A stretch of DNA of 64,000 bases. It comes from CAZPHU01 sp964419255 (GTDB lineage Bacteria; Fibrobacterota; Chitinivibrionia; Chitinivibrionales; CAYFVL01). The stretch is taken from assembly GCA_964419255.1 (NCBI GenBank), contig CAYQOU010000010.1:1-64000 (forward strand), in the 5' to 3' direction. The notes beneath the pieces are model-generated. The model was not told the DNA's origin. It saw only the letters and a list, made by a program, of their open reading frames with translations, and ran no database searches. The translations under genes and the position numbers were made by a program. Below, piece after piece: positions 23,322 through 32,830 of the stretch. The first letter of the stretch is position 1, and every line of letters starts with the position of its first letter.

Positions 23322-25859
23322 ATGATTTTAAATCGATTCATTCCTCTTATTCTCTTGCTCGGAGTGTTGACTGTTTCCGCACAGGATACAATAAAAACAC
23401 CACCAGATACAATTTTGAATCAGCGGCAAACCGACACGCTTTCCACCCTGGATGATGATACCTCCCTGACAGGTGAAACGGTTGAAAGAGTCGACACTGT
23501 TGCCTATGATGCCGATAAGATTCAGTACGACTTACAGGAAGATCTTCTTCTGCTCACCGGCAATTGTGTGGTATCCTACCAGAACATGCGCCTTTATGCC
23601 GATACGATACACTACCTCATGGACGAAAATCTTCTTCTCGCCTCCGGGGTTCCACAGCTGATCGAGGGAACCGACACGATCGTCGGCGAGACTATGGTAT
23701 ACAATCTGGTAACCCGCCGCGGTAAGGTCCAGTATGCGACCGCTCGAAGTGGCCGTGGAGCATACACCGGAGTACAGATCGCCAAAGGAGACAGCAGCAC
23801 GTTCTATATCGATCAGGGCGATTATACCACCTGCGCCCTTATCGATACGCCGCATTATTTCTTTTACAGCCGTAATATTAAAGTTACCCCCGGTGATAAG
23901 GCAATCAGCCGTCCAATCATACTCAACATCGGCGATGCTCCTGTAGCAGCACTTCCCTATTATATACTTCCCCTTGAACGTGGACGTCAGAGCGGATTTC
24001 TTCGCCCCAGATGGGGAGGAAATGTTAATCGTGGCGGCTATCTGGATAACGTAGGATATTACTGGGCAATAAATGACTACATGGATTTCTCGATCTGGGG
24101 AAAGGTTCAGGAATTTGAAGATTTTATCTTGCAGGCTCGCGGGCAATATAACCTGAAATACTGGCTAAGTGGCCATATCTCCGGGCGCTATGCTCAAACC
24201 AGTGGCCTGGACCTTGAGAACACTCAATGGTCATTGAACTATCGACACGACCAGAACCTGGTACCCGATGCCTCGCTGCGCCTTTCGGGAAGTGGCAATC
24301 TTGTTTCCGATGAGCGGTTTTATACCCGATTTTCCGAAGATTCATCCGAGATATTAAATCAGAAGATCAATGCAAACCTTTCTTTAGCCAAGCGCTTCAG
24401 CGGAATAAATGCAAGCGGGAACATTAGCTGGAATCGCGATCATAATCTGAGTACCCAGATCATCGAAGAGGAGCTTCCCCTTGTAAGCTTCAGCCTTCCC
24501 AATCGACCGCTGATTCCCCAGTCCCCTTCTGCACTACCGGATCAGGAACCTGCATGGTACAATAAGATCTACTATTCGTATAACGCACGGGGAGTACAAA
24601 AACGTCGACTGTATCAGGGTGATTCGTTGGACATAAACGACGTAGCTCATCAGGGGATAACTCAATCGATCAGTCTGAGTTCCCCTCAGACCATTTTCCG
24701 CTGGTTTACCGTAAGCCCCTCCTTTTCCGCAGAATTAACCGGTTTTGATGCTTACATTGATACCGCTGCAACTCCCCGCATACGAACGCGATTTCCGACT
24801 ACTGCCATCCCTGAATCGGAAGTTTCGGATACGGCAATACCTCCGGACAGTTCGTATTTTCTGGATCGCGGAGATTCGCTGGAGTTGTTCTATGTATACC
24901 GGGATACGGTGATTGATACATTGCTACTGGACACGATTTCCGATCCCAGCTGGGTTCCGCCATCCTATCGAGCCGGTATAAGTCTGTCAACACGCCTGTA
25001 CGGGATCTTTCCTGTTAAGATCTTCAATTTCGCCGGCATGCGCCATACACTTTCGCCGACAATCAGATACAACTTCATTCCTGAACGAAAGCTCGATCGC
25101 CTCTATCCGACGTTTTTAAGCTGGGCCCGCTCGCGGAACCGGGAACAGAGCATTTCTTTCTCCATCGATAACATATTTGAAGGAAAGTTCCTTCGTCCCG
25201 AAGAGGAAGGAAAAGAAAAAAAGGAACAGGTAGTCAATTTGCTTTCCGGTGGCATCGGCGCATCGTATAATTTCGAGGCCGATGATGGTGAGCGGGCCTG
25301 GAGCGACATTTCTGTTTCAGCTCGCACCTCGTATAACATATTCAATGTCAGCTTTGGTGCCAGTCTGCGTCCGTATGATCAAAGCAATAATCTGGTATAC
25401 AGACCCAATCTGATGAGCTACAATATCACCATCAGACCTAACAATCTTTCAGCAAGCGGTAAGCTGTGGGGGGGTGATTTTTTTGTGCTGGAAGGATTGC
25501 ATCCTGAAGACAACCCCTTGTATGCCGATGCTGGAGAGCAGAGGTGGAATGTCAGTTTTAATCCTCAATTCAGGTACTCAAAATCTCGTATATCGCTGGA
25601 TGATGATTTCGTTACTGACCGAAGTTACTCTCTCAATGCATCCGCGGGGATAGATTTCACACGCAAATGGTCAGCCTCATGGAATGGCTATTATAATTTC
25701 GAAACAAATCGTCTGGAGGGCCACTCTCTTAATTTCGATTGCGATCTCGAATGCTGGCAACTTGATTTCAACTGGCGCCCTTCCGGATATAACCCCGGTT
25801 TTGCTTTTACCATCTCACTAAAGGAGCATCCCGATATCAAATGGGAACGAAGAGACTGA
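23322..25859 (+). CDS. lptD: LPS-assembly protein LptD
   Basis: The 845-residue protein has a signal peptide (hydrophobic core LILLLGVLTVS, cleavage near SAQ). An N-terminal OstA/LptA-like beta-jellyroll follows (about 50-200, with repeated strand motifs around QYDLQEDLLLLTGN), and then a large C-terminal barrel rich in aromatic residues. It inserts lipopolysaccharide into the outer membrane. An in-frame ATG at 23286 is possible, but the start at 23322 puts the signal peptide at the N-terminus. Neither start has a clear ribosome-binding site. It is convergent with the PP-loop gene. Confidence 0.88.
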   Translation: MILNRFIPLILLLGVLTVSAQDTIKTPPDTILNQRQTDTLSTLDDDTSLTGETVERVDTVAYDADKIQYDLQEDLLLLTGNCVVSYQNMRLYADTIHYLMDENLLLASGVPQLIEGTDTIVGETMVYNLVTRRGKVQYATARSGRGAYTGVQIAKGDSSTFYIDQGDYTTCALIDTPHYFFYSRNIKVTPGDKAISRPIILNIGDAPVAALPYYILPLERGRQSGFLRPRWGGNVNRGGYLDNVGYYWAINDYMDFSIWGKVQEFEDFILQARGQYNLKYWLSGHISGRYAQTSGLDLENTQWSLNYRHDQNLVPDASLRLSGSGNLVSDERFYTRFSEDSSEILNQKINANLSLAKRFSGINASGNISWNRDHNLSTQIIEEELPLVSFSLPNRPLIPQSPSALPDQEPAWYNKIYYSYNARGVQKRRLYQGDSLDINDVAHQGITQSISLSSPQTIFRWFTVSPSFSAELTGFDAYIDTAATPRIRTRFPTTAIPESEVSDTAIPPDSSYFLDRGDSLELFYVYRDTVIDTLLLDTISDPSWVPPSYRAGISLSTRLYGIFPVKIFNFAGMRHTLSPTIRYNFIPERKLDRLYPTFLSWARSRNREQSISFSIDNIFEGKFLRPEEEGKEKKEQVVNLLSGGIGASYNFEADDGERAWSDISVSARTSYNIFNVSFGASLRPYDQSNNLVYRPNLMSYNITIRPNNLSASGKLWGGDFFVLEGLHPEDNPLYADAGEQRWNVSFNPQFRYSKSRISLDDDFVTDRSYSLNASAGIDFTRKWSASWNGYYNFETNRLEGHSLNFDCDLECWQLDFNWRPSGYNPGFAFTISLKEHPDIKWERRD

Positions 25860-25926
25860 GGGCAAAGAGATGTATCATACCCAAGATGTAATAGCCGTTT
25901 AGCCAACTGCGTAATTTTGCCCGCAC

Positions 25927-26913
25927 TTATATCCGAAGATTCTGACACATTTTATCATCGGCGGGCGTGACTTCGACAACACTGTTGATATCACTGTGTC
26001 GTATTTGTACCCGTGCCACTTTACTGTTTCGGGCTTTTGAGTATCTTGCCACCACTGCGGCCGCTATTTGGATATCCTGCTCGGCAGCATCTCCATTAGC
26101 TATTCCCAACGGTCCTTCAATATCCGCCATCTGAAAACGGAAATCACTTGTGCGAACAAGCTTATCCATTATCTCGTTTTCCCGGTGATCTCTGCCCACC
26201 ACTACCCGCGTCCTGGGAGATATTCTGAAATGCCTCCCGTATGCCAGAAGAGAAAACTCCACGATATCGAAGTCGGCTTTATTTTCCCTGAGATCTTCAA
26301 ACCGTCTACCGGTGGTTTGTTCCGTCAGAAGACATCCTCCCGCGGGAGTCGCATGGATAAGTCCATATTTGCGGGCATATGCAAACTGTTCTTTCCTTCC
26401 TCTGCCGGAAATGGCCAGAAGTTTCTCCCGATCAACGATACCATCCCTCTCTGCGGTTGTTGGAGGAAGAAGCCTGGCACTCAGGGGACGCAGAAGCAGC
26501 CCTTTCAATCCGGAGCGCCTTTCCACGCTAAACATGCTGTCGCGGCGCTGAGACATGGGTCTCTGACCGACAACTTCCCCGGTTGCAATGAAAGAAGCTC
26601 CGCTCTCGTCCATGATCTTTTTTGCTTTTTGTAAACGATGGATTCTGCAGTCTACGCATGGATTTGCGTATCTACCATAGCCAAATTGCGGATTCTTCAC
26701 CATACAGAGAATTTCAGCCCCCTCCTCCTCTATACGCAACGGGACATTCAATGCCTCGGCAAAATGCCTTACGGCTTCGTGCTCTTTACCGATTCCGGAT
26801 TCAAACGGCAAAACGAAATGAAGAGCCGTAACATCGAGCCCCTGAGACTGCAATATGTGTGTCGCGATGACGCTGTCCAGACCACCGGAGAACATTACCA
26901 GACATGAAGACAT
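25927..26913 (-). CDS. PP-loop ATPase, thiouridylase-like
   Basis: The 328-residue protein opens with the PP-loop SGGLDSVIA (about 9-17), which activates a substrate with ATP. It contains NPCVDCRIHR (about 83-92), a CxxC typical of tRNA sulfur-transfer enzymes, and the ATGEVVGQRPMSQRRD segment found in stand-alone MnmA/ThiI-like proteins. It probably modifies tRNA or handles sulfur. It differs from true MnmA in length and in its C-terminal domain. The ATG overlaps the asnS stop by one base (TAATG), so the two are co-translated. Confidence 0.75.
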   Translation of the reverse strand: MSSCLVMFSGGLDSVIATHILQSQGLDVTALHFVLPFESGIGKEHEAVRHFAEALNVPLRIEEEGAEILCMVKNPQFGYGRYANPCVDCRIHRLQKAKKIMDESGASFIATGEVVGQRPMSQRRDSMFSVERRSGLKGLLLRPLSARLLPPTTAERDGIVDREKLLAISGRGRKEQFAYARKYGLIHATPAGGCLLTEQTTGRRFEDLRENKADFDIVEFSLLAYGRHFRISPRTRVVVGRDHRENEIMDKLVRTSDFRFQMADIEGPLGIANGDAAEQDIQIAAAVVARYSKARNSKVARVQIRHSDINSVVEVTPADDKMCQNLRI

Positions 26914-28307
26914 TAAAATTCCGCCTTTTTGGGATAGCGGGGAAACGGTATGACATCCCGAATATTCTGCATACCGGTGACAAAAAGCAGCAGTCGTTCG
27001 AATCCAAGTCCGAAGCCTGCGTGCGGGGCTCCCCCATATTTACGTAATTCCAGATACCACCAGTAATCCTGCTGGTCCATGTTGTTTTCTTTTATTCGCG
27101 AGACAAGCTTGCGGTGATCATCCTCGCGTTCCGAGCCGCCAATCAGCTCACCGATCCTGGGCACAAGCACATCCATGGCACGAACGGTTTTGCCATCATC
27201 ATTGGATTTCATGTAAAAAGCTTTTATTTCTTTGGGATAATCATACACAATCACCGGTTTCTTGAAGACCGTTTCAGTAAGAAATCGTTCATGCTCTGTT
27301 TGTAAATCGGCCCCCCAGTGTATTGGATACTCAAACATGTCCCGCTTCTTTTCTAAAATGTCAATCGCCTGCGTATATGTCACTCTCTCAAACGTATCAG
27401 ATGCCACCTGCTGCAGAGTGCTGATCACCGTTTTATCCACCCGGGAATTGAACAATTCCAAATCTTGCCCGCACCGCTCAAGTGTCCAGGAGGCAAGATA
27501 CTTGACGAATTTCTCCGCCAATTCCATATCCTGGAAAAGATCACAGAATGCCATCTCCGGCTCTATCATCCAGAACTCAGCCAGATGCCTGCTGGTGTTG
27601 GAGTTTTCCGCACGAAATGTTGGTCCAAACGTATACACCCGTCCAAGTGCCATCGCGAAGATCTCAGCCTCCAGCTGCCCGCTGACAGTCAGATATGCGG
27701 GCCGGCCGAAGAAATCTTCAGAATAGTCGACCTTCCCCTCTTTTGTTCTGGGCGGCTGATCATGATCAAGAGTGGTCACCCGAAACATCTCCCCCGCTCC
27801 TTCACAGTCGCTTGCGGTAATAATCGGCGTGTGTATATAGTGAAAACCATGCTGCTGAAAAAATGAGTGCACCGCAAAGCTCAACGAACTTCTGATACGG
27901 CTGACCGCTCCCAAAGCATTAGTGCGCGGTCTCAGGTGTGCGATATCCCGAAGAAATTCAAAACTGTGTCGTTTTTTCTGAAGCGGATAGTCCTGAGGTG
28001 CTATGGTATACACCTTTAGAGATTTGACATGAAGCTCGACGGCCTGCCCTTTTCCCTGGCTTTCTGTAAGTATACCACTCACTCTGATACTGCTTCCCGT
28101 GGTCAGAGGCTGTACGGAGGTGCTGTACTCGGGTAAAGAGCTGTCGACAATCAGCTGCAGATTGGCCAGACTGGAGCCGTCGTTGATTTCAAGAAAAGAA
28201 AACCCTTTGGCATCCCGTTTGGTCCGAACCCATCCATGTACCACCACCTCCTGCTCCGAGGGGGATTCGCTCAGCAACTCGAGAACTGTCTTTGAAGATG
28301 TCACCAT
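26913..28307 (-). CDS. asnS: Asparaginyl-tRNA synthetase
   Basis: The 464-residue class II synthetase has an N-terminal OB-fold anticodon-binding domain (VVHGWVRTKRDAKGFSFLEIND) and a catalytic domain. The latter shows motif 2 (FGPTFRAENSNTSRHLAEFWMIEPE) and motif 3 (GFGLGFERLLLFVTG). The combination is the AsnRS type. The ATG at 28307 follows AAAGGAAC; an upstream ATG would add 15 residues before the OB fold and was not taken. It lies downstream of apt. Confidence 0.95.
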   Translation of the reverse strand: MVTSSKTVLELLSESPSEQEVVVHGWVRTKRDAKGFSFLEINDGSSLANLQLIVDSSLPEYSTSVQPLTTGSSIRVSGILTESQGKGQAVELHVKSLKVYTIAPQDYPLQKKRHSFEFLRDIAHLRPRTNALGAVSRIRSSLSFAVHSFFQQHGFHYIHTPIITASDCEGAGEMFRVTTLDHDQPPRTKEGKVDYSEDFFGRPAYLTVSGQLEAEIFAMALGRVYTFGPTFRAENSNTSRHLAEFWMIEPEMAFCDLFQDMELAEKFVKYLASWTLERCGQDLELFNSRVDKTVISTLQQVASDTFERVTYTQAIDILEKKRDMFEYPIHWGADLQTEHERFLTETVFKKPVIVYDYPKEIKAFYMKSNDDGKTVRAMDVLVPRIGELIGGSEREDDHRKLVSRIKENNMDQQDYWWYLELRKYGGAPHAGFGLGFERLLLFVTGMQNIRDVIPFPRYPKKAEF

Positions 28308-28470
28308 GTGAATTGTTCCTTTATGTACCATAGTCCGGCAAAACCGGAGCAAAAAAAAAGGACTAATAATTTATTATACGGGCTTTCCTCTTCTTCCCAT
28401 ATCTCTTGTCCAGCCCGCTAAACGAAAGGTGACAGAGATACGGAGAATAAGTGTCAGACAAAACATCCAA

Positions 28471-28992
28471 TTATTCAGCATAGTAGTCTATGAGTGTATG
28501 GGGATTGTATTGTCCCACTTTTTCCCTGTAATTAAGAAAAGGTAGACCGATAATGGAAAAAACCCCAACCACCTCCCCCTTACGGCGTTGGATCATCTTT
28601 GCAACAGCTTCAATCGTTCCACCGGTGGCGATCAGATCATCGATAATCAGCCACCGTTTGCCCTCGGGAACATCGTCGATATGCATCTCCAGTGTCGCCT
28701 CACCATATTCCAGTGCATAACTTTCCTGAAGCGTCCTACCGGGCAGCTTGCCTTTCTTCCGGGCAAGGATAAGCGGTAACTGCTTACGTATTGCAAAGGG
28801 AGATCCGAGTATGAACCCCCTGCTTTCAATGGCGATTATGCCATCGATCGATTCATTGGAGTAGATTTCCACCATCTTGTCTATTACGTATGTTAATGCC
28901 TGGGGATTGGAAAAAATGCTGCACACATCATAAAAAAGAATGCCCGGTTTTGGAAAATCGGGTACCTTCCGTATCACCTTGTCCAGATCCAT
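28471..28992 (-). CDS. apt: Adenine phosphoribosyltransferase
   Basis: The 173-residue protein begins DLDKVIRKVPDFPKPGILFYD and contains IIAIESRGFILGSPFA and the PRPP-binding motif WLIIDDLIATGGTIEA. Both are diagnostic of Apt. It makes AMP from adenine and PRPP in purine salvage. The ATG at 28992 follows AGGGAG. The 17 residues encoded upstream in frame are not part of the family. Confidence 0.95.
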   Translation of the reverse strand: MDLDKVIRKVPDFPKPGILFYDVCSIFSNPQALTYVIDKMVEIYSNESIDGIIAIESRGFILGSPFAIRKQLPLILARKKGKLPGRTLQESYALEYGEATLEMHIDDVPEGKRWLIIDDLIATGGTIEAVAKMIQRRKGEVVGVFSIIGLPFLNYREKVGQYNPHTLIDYYAE

Positions 28993-29082
28993 AACTGTTC
29001 GCTCCCTTGCGAAAAGAGTCAAAAAAAGAAAAAAAACCACCATTCGTCGGTTACAAGAAACGATTTTTATTGGGTATAATAT

Positions 29083-29252
29083 ACCTAAATTGAGCAGTTC
29101 CGCGTGGACGATCCGCTCAAATCACTCACGGGCACAAAGGATTGAAGTAAATCGTGTGGAATAACCTCTGAGGGTTTTCCAGGATTGCTGAAGTCCTATG
29201 CACCAGTATGTTTGCGGAATCGCCTCGAGAGAATCGCACGATTCACGGTATA
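29083..29252 (+). repeat. Intergenic repeat, copy B (full length)
   Basis: This is the longest copy. The left end ATACCTAAATTGAGCAGTTC and the right end GAATCGCACGATTCACGGTAT are imperfect inverted repeats. Internal blocks match copies A and C: AAAGGATTGAAGTA, a hairpin around AACCTCTGAGGGTT, and CAGGATTGCTGAAG. TATA-rich sequence flanks both ends. It lies between the divergent apt and tatT-like genes. Confidence 0.7.
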
Positions 29253-29327
29253 TATAATAATAAATGGGTTTTCTCCCATAATAAAGCACAGTAAATTAGT
29301 GAATCGTTTTAGCAGGTGTTTAAATTT

Positions 29328-30257
29328 ATGACAGTTTTTTGTAAACGCGGATTAGCTGTGTGGATATTCGCGATAATGACACTCTTTGTTAACTGTTCTG
29401 TTAATTCATGGGCCAAATACAAGGTCGCCGACGCGCTGAGCAGTAACGATAATCAGGCATTTGTTACCGATGACGATCCGGAGTTGGTTGGAGAGGCAAT
29501 ACCCTTTACCATCAAATCGTATGAATCTCTTCTGGCCGAGATGCCCGATCACACAGGACTTCTCACGACGGTTGGTAAACTTTACGGCAATTATGCCTAC
29601 GGATGGATTCAGCTGCCCGCCGACACCCTGCCCGACAGCCAGTATAAACGGCAGACTGCTATGATGAAGAGGGCAAAGAAGTTCTACCTGCGGGGACGGG
29701 AGTATATCCTGCGAGCGCTTGAAATCAATCACCCCGGCTTTCGCTCCCTGTTGGATGAGGGAGACGTCGATTCGGCCATAGCACTAACGGAGAAAGGCGA
29801 CACCACCCTTCTGTATCTTGGGGCGCTTTGCTGGTCGGGTGCATTTCTGAGTGATAAATTCGATCTTTCTATGGCCGCCACGATGGACATACCGGTGGCA
29901 ATGATGAATCGCGTACTCGAATTAAACCAGCAGTATGGTGATGGCGCAGTGCACGAATTTTTTATTAATTACTATGGGTCACTTCCCGAATCCAAAGGAG
30001 GCGGTGAGAAGAAAGCGCGAGAGCATTTCGAGAAAGCGGTGTTTCTCAGTGACAGCGCCAAGGCATCACCATATGTATCCCTGGCTCTGGCGGTAAGCGT
30101 TAAAACCCAGAATGTAGAACAATTTAAGGAGCTGCTAAATAAGGCCATTGCTGTAGATACAGATAAAAACCCACACTATCGCCTGGCCAATGTTCTGACT
30201 CAACGAAAGGCTCGATGGTACCTGAATAATATCGGTGAATTCTTTCTGATTGATTGA
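29328..30257 (+). CDS. TatT-like (TRAP-transporter T component) lipoprotein
   Basis: The 309-residue protein has an N-terminal hydrophobic segment ending in LFVNC, a loose lipobox. The rest matches the TatT family known from Treponema Tp0956: FVTDDDPELVGEAIPFTIKSYESLL and LLTTVGKLYGNYAYGWIQ, with hidden TPR-like helices. TatT trimers are thought to feed ligands to the TatP protein of TRAP transporters. No TRAP permease or TatP is nearby. The start could also be the ATG at 29316. Confidence 0.7.
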   Translation: MTVFCKRGLAVWIFAIMTLFVNCSVNSWAKYKVADALSSNDNQAFVTDDDPELVGEAIPFTIKSYESLLAEMPDHTGLLTTVGKLYGNYAYGWIQLPADTLPDSQYKRQTAMMKRAKKFYLRGREYILRALEINHPGFRSLLDEGDVDSAIALTEKGDTTLLYLGALCWSGAFLSDKFDLSMAATMDIPVAMMNRVLELNQQYGDGAVHEFFINYYGSLPESKGGGEKKAREHFEKAVFLSDSAKASPYVSLALAVSVKTQNVEQFKELLNKAIAVDTDKNPHYRLANVLTQRKARWYLNNIGEFFLID

Positions 30258-30353
30258 GGATTCAACACACCGGCACTTCGCATTTTTTGGACAGTCAGCT
30301 CCAGAGGCCACCTGCGGTTTCAGATGGGACAATGCCGGTTATTTCCTGTTTCA

Positions 30354-30800
30354 TTAAAAATCCTGCAACCGGACATCTTCGGCCAACCGATCATCGATCT
30401 CAAGTGTTCGCTGATATTGGCCAATCGAGGTAAAATGTATATAAAACGTATTTTCCGGAAGAACATCGGAAAACATATCGGCCCATTCGATCAAACAAAC
30501 CCCTTCTCCTTCCATGTACTCGTCAAATCCGATTTCTATCAGCTCATCGGGGCTCCCCAGACGATAGAAATCAAAATGATGAATCGGAAAACGAACAGTT
30601 TCATATGAGTTGACCAGCGAAAAGGAGGGACTGCGCACACCTGCGTTTTCATCGAAAAAATGCACGAAACCACGAACAAACTCGGTTTTTCCCGCTCCAA
30701 GATCTCCAATTAGCCCAATCACATCTCCCGGCTTGCAAGCTGCGGCAATTCTGGCGGCACATTCACGAGTCTGTTCTAATGATTGTATGTGTACTTTCAT
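30354..30800 (-). CDS. tsaE: tRNA threonylcarbamoyladenosine biosynthesis ATPase TsaE
   Basis: The 148-residue protein has Walker A GDLGAGKTEF (about residues 33-42) and the VRSPSFSLVNSYE and HHFDFYRLGSPDELIEIG motifs of the family. It works with TsaB and TsaD in making the t6A base of tRNA. Its ATG overlaps the porX stop as ATGA. The porX-tsaE order is also found in Bacteroidota, as far as I recall. Confidence 0.93.
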   Translation of the reverse strand: MKVHIQSLEQTRECAARIAAACKPGDVIGLIGDLGAGKTEFVRGFVHFFDENAGVRSPSFSLVNSYETVRFPIHHFDFYRLGSPDELIEIGFDEYMEGEGVCLIEWADMFSDVLPENTFYIHFTSIGQYQRTLEIDDRLAEDVRLQDF

Positions 30801-32341
30801 GATTTGTTCCCACATGGCCTTAACACTGCAAGCGGCACGATGGCTTCTTCCATCGAAATACCCCCATACCGCCAACCGTTCTGATTATTTCCAACGGTGT
30901 TCTCGGTTTTTTGGCTCGCAATAAAATAGTAGTTTTCTTTCAGAAAGACACAGGTCGTTTCAGGAGAAAAGGAAGGTAGCCGGAACCGGTGAGGCTCTGC
31001 CACAAAGAGAGCGTGTCTTTCATCACAGGAGACACTTTCGCCGAAACGATATCGGTGTGGCATTTTTTCCGCTGAATCTCCATAGATTTCAGTACCCCGT
31101 GTGCAAAACACGCTACCATTACCTGCGGTAAGAATGACGGTACACTGCTGAGTATTCAGCGTCTGCAGAAGACGAAAAATGGTCGAATGGTTGAATCGAT
31201 TGGCGAACATGGTGCGGGAATCCTCATCCGATACTACAGGATGCAAGGAAAATGGTTGACTCAACGCGGTAATCTCAGACAAATTTACAAGTACCGGGAT
31301 GATGCTCCCCTTTTGGAGAGCCCTGATGACATTGTGTTCATCAAATTTCTTCTCGGTACGGAATATTGTGGTCTGTTCACCAAACCCCGCATTTCGAAGA
31401 TTTTCTATCAGAAGCTTTTCCTCAATTTTTTCTTCAGTGACGATCTCAGGATTATCCGCTCGCCAGAAGCCAGAATAGTTATTTTCGATATCCATCGGGT
31501 AAAGGCCGGAAAGCAAGGAATACCGGGTAAACGCTGGTGATGTGGGCAGAATGGAATAGGAGTGCATTCGGGTGATTTCGAAATATTTCCTGAGTATATG
31601 TTCGACTATCATGTATTGATCCAGTCGCATACAATCAAAAACGACCAAAACTATTTTTTCACCTTCTTGCGCTCTAGGGAAAACAGCGGTTTTGAGCACA
31701 TCGGGAGTCAAAAGCGGCGCATCACTGGCTCCGTGTATCCATCGCAGATAATTTTCCGAATAAAAACCCGAAAAAATCGCGTTTGCATCCGATTTCTGTC
31801 CTGCATGAATCTGACGTATACTCTCATTTTGGACATTTTTCAGCTGAAAATCCCACCGCGTCAGCTCCTCATACACTCCCGCCCACTCGCCGGTGGTAAG
31901 TGGTTTCTGCAAAACGGTACGAATTTGGGAATAATCGCGCATAAAATTCTGGGATGCCCGGGAAGAAACCGCATGCCTGGTAGGAAGCAGCTTTTTGCAT
32001 ACCGCCAGAAAAGGGGCAGCTGTAACCGGCTTGTCCAAATATCCGTCGATCAGAGCTTTAAAGGTTTTTTCCAACTGCTGCTCTTCCATCCTTGCCACTA
32101 ACACTACCGGTAGATCCCGATTGTGAAGTTTTATTTCCTCGGCTGTTTTCAGGCTGTCTTTATCGGACATTTGTTTATCGAGCAATACAAGATCATAATC
32201 CTGTCTCTTGTCTTTGAGCATCTCGAGAGCTTCATCACTGGTGGTTACAGGAGTAATGCTGAAGCCGCGCGTTTCCAGAAACATGATAAGCGAACGCTGG
32301 TATTCGATTTGATTATCTATCCACAACACACTTTTACGCAT
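30797..32341 (-). CDS. porX: PorX-like response regulator with PglZ-type phosphatase domain
   Basis: The 514-residue protein has an N-terminal receiver domain with phospho-acceptor Asp55 (LVLLDKQM) and Lys104 (YLDKP). A helical linker and an alkaline-phosphatase-superfamily (PglZ) domain follow, with VVFDCMRLDQ and SILPTSPAFTRYSLLSGLYP. This is the architecture of PorX, which controls type IX secretion in Bacteroidota. Two receiver positions are altered: the acidic pair is DN rather than DD, and the Thr/Ser switch residue is Ala (VLVARMEE). Phosphorylation may therefore be weak or absent. No T9SS component is in the window. Confidence 0.85.
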   Translation of the reverse strand: MRKSVLWIDNQIEYQRSLIMFLETRGFSITPVTTSDEALEMLKDKRQDYDLVLLDKQMSDKDSLKTAEEIKLHNRDLPVVLVARMEEQQLEKTFKALIDGYLDKPVTAAPFLAVCKKLLPTRHAVSSRASQNFMRDYSQIRTVLQKPLTTGEWAGVYEELTRWDFQLKNVQNESIRQIHAGQKSDANAIFSGFYSENYLRWIHGASDAPLLTPDVLKTAVFPRAQEGEKIVLVVFDCMRLDQYMIVEHILRKYFEITRMHSYSILPTSPAFTRYSLLSGLYPMDIENNYSGFWRADNPEIVTEEKIEEKLLIENLRNAGFGEQTTIFRTEKKFDEHNVIRALQKGSIIPVLVNLSEITALSQPFSLHPVVSDEDSRTMFANRFNHSTIFRLLQTLNTQQCTVILTAGNGSVFCTRGTEIYGDSAEKMPHRYRFGESVSCDERHALFVAEPHRFRLPSFSPETTCVFLKENYYFIASQKTENTVGNNQNGWRYGGISMEEAIVPLAVLRPCGNKS

Positions 32342-32830
32342 TACCAGGCCCCTTTACATACCAATCTAAGGTTTTTCCGCAGATCAGTTCCTTTGCCCAC
32401 TGCACCGGAGGAATCCCCACGTGATTAAAACGTATTTGCATATTCATTTCCCTATACTGTATACATTTTTTGATTGATGACACCTAAATTGTGCCAATCG
32501 CCGCAAGAGAATCGTATAATCTAGGTGGATATAAATATACGTAGTATCTGTTCAGAATAATCACAATACCGTGTCATTCCACCCTCGGCGGAAGCTTGCC
32601 TCCTGTTTTGCTGAAACTTCAGAGGACTTTATGTACGGAGAGAGGAGTATGGTATGACATCCGCGAAGTACTTTTCTGAATAGAAACCACCTAAGTCTCA
32701 GAGAGTCGGGGATTTTGCCCCGCCCGTTCAATTAAGTATATTTGTTTCACCGTAAATATATAGTGTATGATAATTTTCGCCTTGGTACACCACTTTTCTT
32801 CCGCGGTAAGATTACCGTTTTCTGTTGATT
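32342..32830. other. Intergenic region before the ketosynthase cluster
   Basis: No gene was found in 489 bases. It contains the short repeat copy E (32481-32527), a hairpin CGGGG-ATTTTG-CCCCG (32707-32722), and a possible sigma-70 promoter TTGTTT (32742) N18 TATGAT (32766). The promoter would start transcription about 50 bases before the first ketosynthase gene. Confidence 0.45.
32481..32527 (+). repeat. Intergenic repeat, copy E (ends only)
   Basis: The left end CACCTAAATTGTGCC and the right end GAATCGTATAATCTAGGTG are inverted repeats of each other over CACCTAaATT/AATcTAGGTG. Only about 20 bases lie between them. It looks like an internally deleted copy of the longer elements, which supports the assigned element ends. 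Confidence 0.55.

Noticed and set aside
26068..26634. Plus-strand 188-codon frame opposite the PP-loop gene
   Set aside because: Antisense to a gene with clear catalytic motifs; composition looks like a shadow frame.
28331..28372. CCGG-CAAAA-CCGG with A-run before asnS as a terminator
   Set aside because: The T-run would precede the stem on the minus strand, and the stem is only four base pairs; no plus-strand transcript is expected here.
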